Part shown: positions 4,583 through 5,464 of the stretch, one piece after another
How the letters are laid out: each line of letters begins with the position of its first letter
Numbering within the stretch: the stretch's first letter is position 1
Assembly: GCA_031286975.1 (NCBI GenBank)
Contig: JAITTM010000066.1
Coordinates: forward strand, 1 to 5,464
DNA length: 5,464 nt
Reading direction: 5' to 3'
From: Coriobacteriales bacterium
GTDB taxonomy: Bacteria; Actinomycetota; Coriobacteriia; Coriobacteriales; UBA8131
Notes under the pieces: model-generated
Databases searched by the model: none
Seen by the model: the letters and a program-made list of their open reading frames with translations, nothing else
What the model was told of the DNA's origin: nothing
Program-made: the position numbers and the translations under genes

Positions 4583-5464
4583 CTAAGCGAAGATGAATAC
4601 GACGAGGAAGGCTAGGGCGGCTATCCACATAAGGGCTTTAATCTCCTTGATTCTGCCGGTTGCGATCATGACGATCACATAGGAGATGAAGCCCAGCCCG
4701 ATGCCGCTGGTGATGGAGTAGGTCACGGGAACGGCGAGGATGGTAATGAAGGCCGGGAAGGCGGAGGTGATGTCCTTCCAGTTGATCTCGCCTATCTCCG
4801 TCATCATCAAATAGCCAACGACGACCAGAGCACCGCAGGTCGCAGCCTCGGTCACCATGCCGATAACGGGGGCAAAGAAGGCAAACACGAAAAACAGCAC
4901 GCCCACCAGGACACTTGAGAGCCCCGTGCGGGAGCCCTCAGCGGCACCAGAGGTCGATTCGACGAAGGTGGTAATCGAGCTGGCTCCCAAAAAACCACCA
5001 ACGGCGGCGGCGGCGGAGTCAACAACGAGGATCTCCTTGATATTCTCGACATTACCTTCTTTATCGACAAAGTCAGCTTTTTGGCCAACGGCTACCACGG
5101 TGCCCATGGTGTCAAAGAAGTCGCTCATGAGGACGGAGAACACAAAGAGCAGAAGTGCCGGCTGCACAAAGACCTGGACAAGGGCGATTCCTTCAAGGCC
5201 AACGGTTTGGAAGGGTGCAGCGAAGGCTGAGAAATCAAGGCCGAAATTCCACTCGGTGGGCACAGGGGTCACACCCAGAGGGATGCCCACGATGGCCGCC
5301 ACAACGATGGAGATAAGGAATCCACCCTTAACCTTGAGTGCCGTCAGGATGACGGCAATGGCGATGGAAATGACGCCGACGAGTGCCGTAGGTGAGGTCA
5401 AGTCGCCCAAGGTGACCAAGGTTGCCTCGTCAGGGGCGACGATCTGCGCGCTCACCAGGCCGAT
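4583..5464 (-). CDS. AzgA/NCS2-family purine (adenine or guanine/hypoxanthine) permease, 5' end cut by the window
   Basis: The frame is open to the right edge (first visible residues IGLVSAQIV), so the GTG at 5455 is an internal valine codon and not a start. About 293 C-terminal residues are present of the roughly 430-480 usual for this family. Signature stretches, counted from the first visible residue, are SDFFDTMGT (114-122), the family's SITTFVESTSGAAEGSRTGL segment (from about 163) and a hydrophobic C-terminus ending VVFIFA. Several membrane segments are evident, for example about 28-64, 95-113, 183-203 and 256-293. The protein imports a nucleobase across the cytoplasmic membrane, driven by the proton gradient in characterised relatives. 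Adenine and guanine/hypoxanthine specificity cannot be told apart here. A run of GCC codons (around 5001-5015) encodes the alanines in DSAAAAVGG. The gene sits directly upstream of the HD hydrolase gene. Confidence 0.92.
   Translation of the reverse strand: MGLVSAQIVAPDEATLVTLGDLTSPTALVGVISIAIAVILTALKVKGGFLISIVVAAIVGIPLGVTPVPTEWNFGLDFSAFAAPFQTVGLEGIALVQVFVQPALLLFVFSVLMSDFFDTMGTVVAVGQKADFVDKEGNVENIKEILVVDSAAAAVGGFLGASSITTFVESTSGAAEGSRTGLSSVLVGVLFFVFAFFAPVIGMVTEAATCGALVVVGYLMMTEIGEINWKDITSAFPAFITILAVPVTYSITSGIGLGFISYVIVMIATGRIKEIKALMWIAALAFLVVFIFA

Noticed and set aside
4008..4628. Longer HD protein starting at GTG 4628
   Set aside because: The extra 20 residues (PSLPRRIHLRL and neighbours) lie within the permease coding sequence, look unlike an HD-family N-terminus, and have no ribosome binding site upstream.
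5001..5015. Run of CGG/GCC triplets as a possible unstable repeat
   Set aside because: Only about five units, encoding the alanine run in DSAAAAVGG of the permease; ordinary coding sequence.
4583..5455. Permease starting at the GTG at 5455
   Set aside because: The frame continues to the window edge, and the residues after the GTG (SAQIVAPDEATLVTLGDL) belong to the middle of AzgA-type proteins, so this is a truncation by the window and not a short gene.

Overview
The window looks like a piece of an anaerobic bacterial chromosome. Its centre is a two-gene operon for a cytoplasmic molybdenum/iron-sulfur enzyme of the pyrogallol-phloroglucinol transhydroxylase type (AthL/BthL of Pelobacter acidigallici), a family tied to anaerobic breakdown or modification of plant polyphenols. 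Base composition is by eye slightly above 50% GC. Such enzymes occur in fermenters of aromatic compounds and in polyphenol-transforming gut anaerobes (Coriobacteriia, some Clostridia). A gut-type actinobacterium is my tentative guess; nothing in the window proves it.

Layout, left to right. (1) 1-199, plus strand: the last 65 codons of a glutamate synthase small-subunit type flavoprotein. (2) 200-309: a short convergent gap filled by a repeat-like element, with near-identical direct repeats at its edges and imperfect inverted repeats inside. (3) 310-1125, minus: Fe-S subunit with three predicted [4Fe-4S] clusters and a C-terminal beta-sandwich domain. (4) 1125-3725, minus: the molybdopterin (bis-MGD) catalytic subunit; its stop overlaps the start of the Fe-S subunit, so the two are translationally coupled. 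(5) 3726-4007: a regulatory gap with a TATAAT promoter for the operon, a palindrome over its -35 region, a leader hairpin, an AT-rich block and a long hairpin just after the next gene. (6) 4008-4568, minus: an HD-superfamily metal-dependent hydrolase of unknown substrate. (7) 4583-5464, minus, truncated by the window edge: the C-terminal two thirds of an AzgA/NCS2-type purine permease. Permease and HD gene are 14 bases apart and probably form one transcription unit ending at the hairpin.

The two transhydroxylase subunits should form an alpha-beta heterodimer. The large subunit binds Mo and two pterins but lacks an N-terminal Fe-S motif; the small subunit carries all Fe-S clusters. Compared with the Pelobacter enzyme (sequence and active-site numbering recalled from memory), the Mo-ligand Ser, catalytic Asp and neighbouring Trp are kept. 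Several substrate-contacting positions seem changed and one active-site loop is about ten residues shorter. The enzyme may therefore act on a polyphenol or catechol other than pyrogallol, and this is the most interesting lead here. No CRISPR array, tRNA, rRNA or complete transposase gene was seen.
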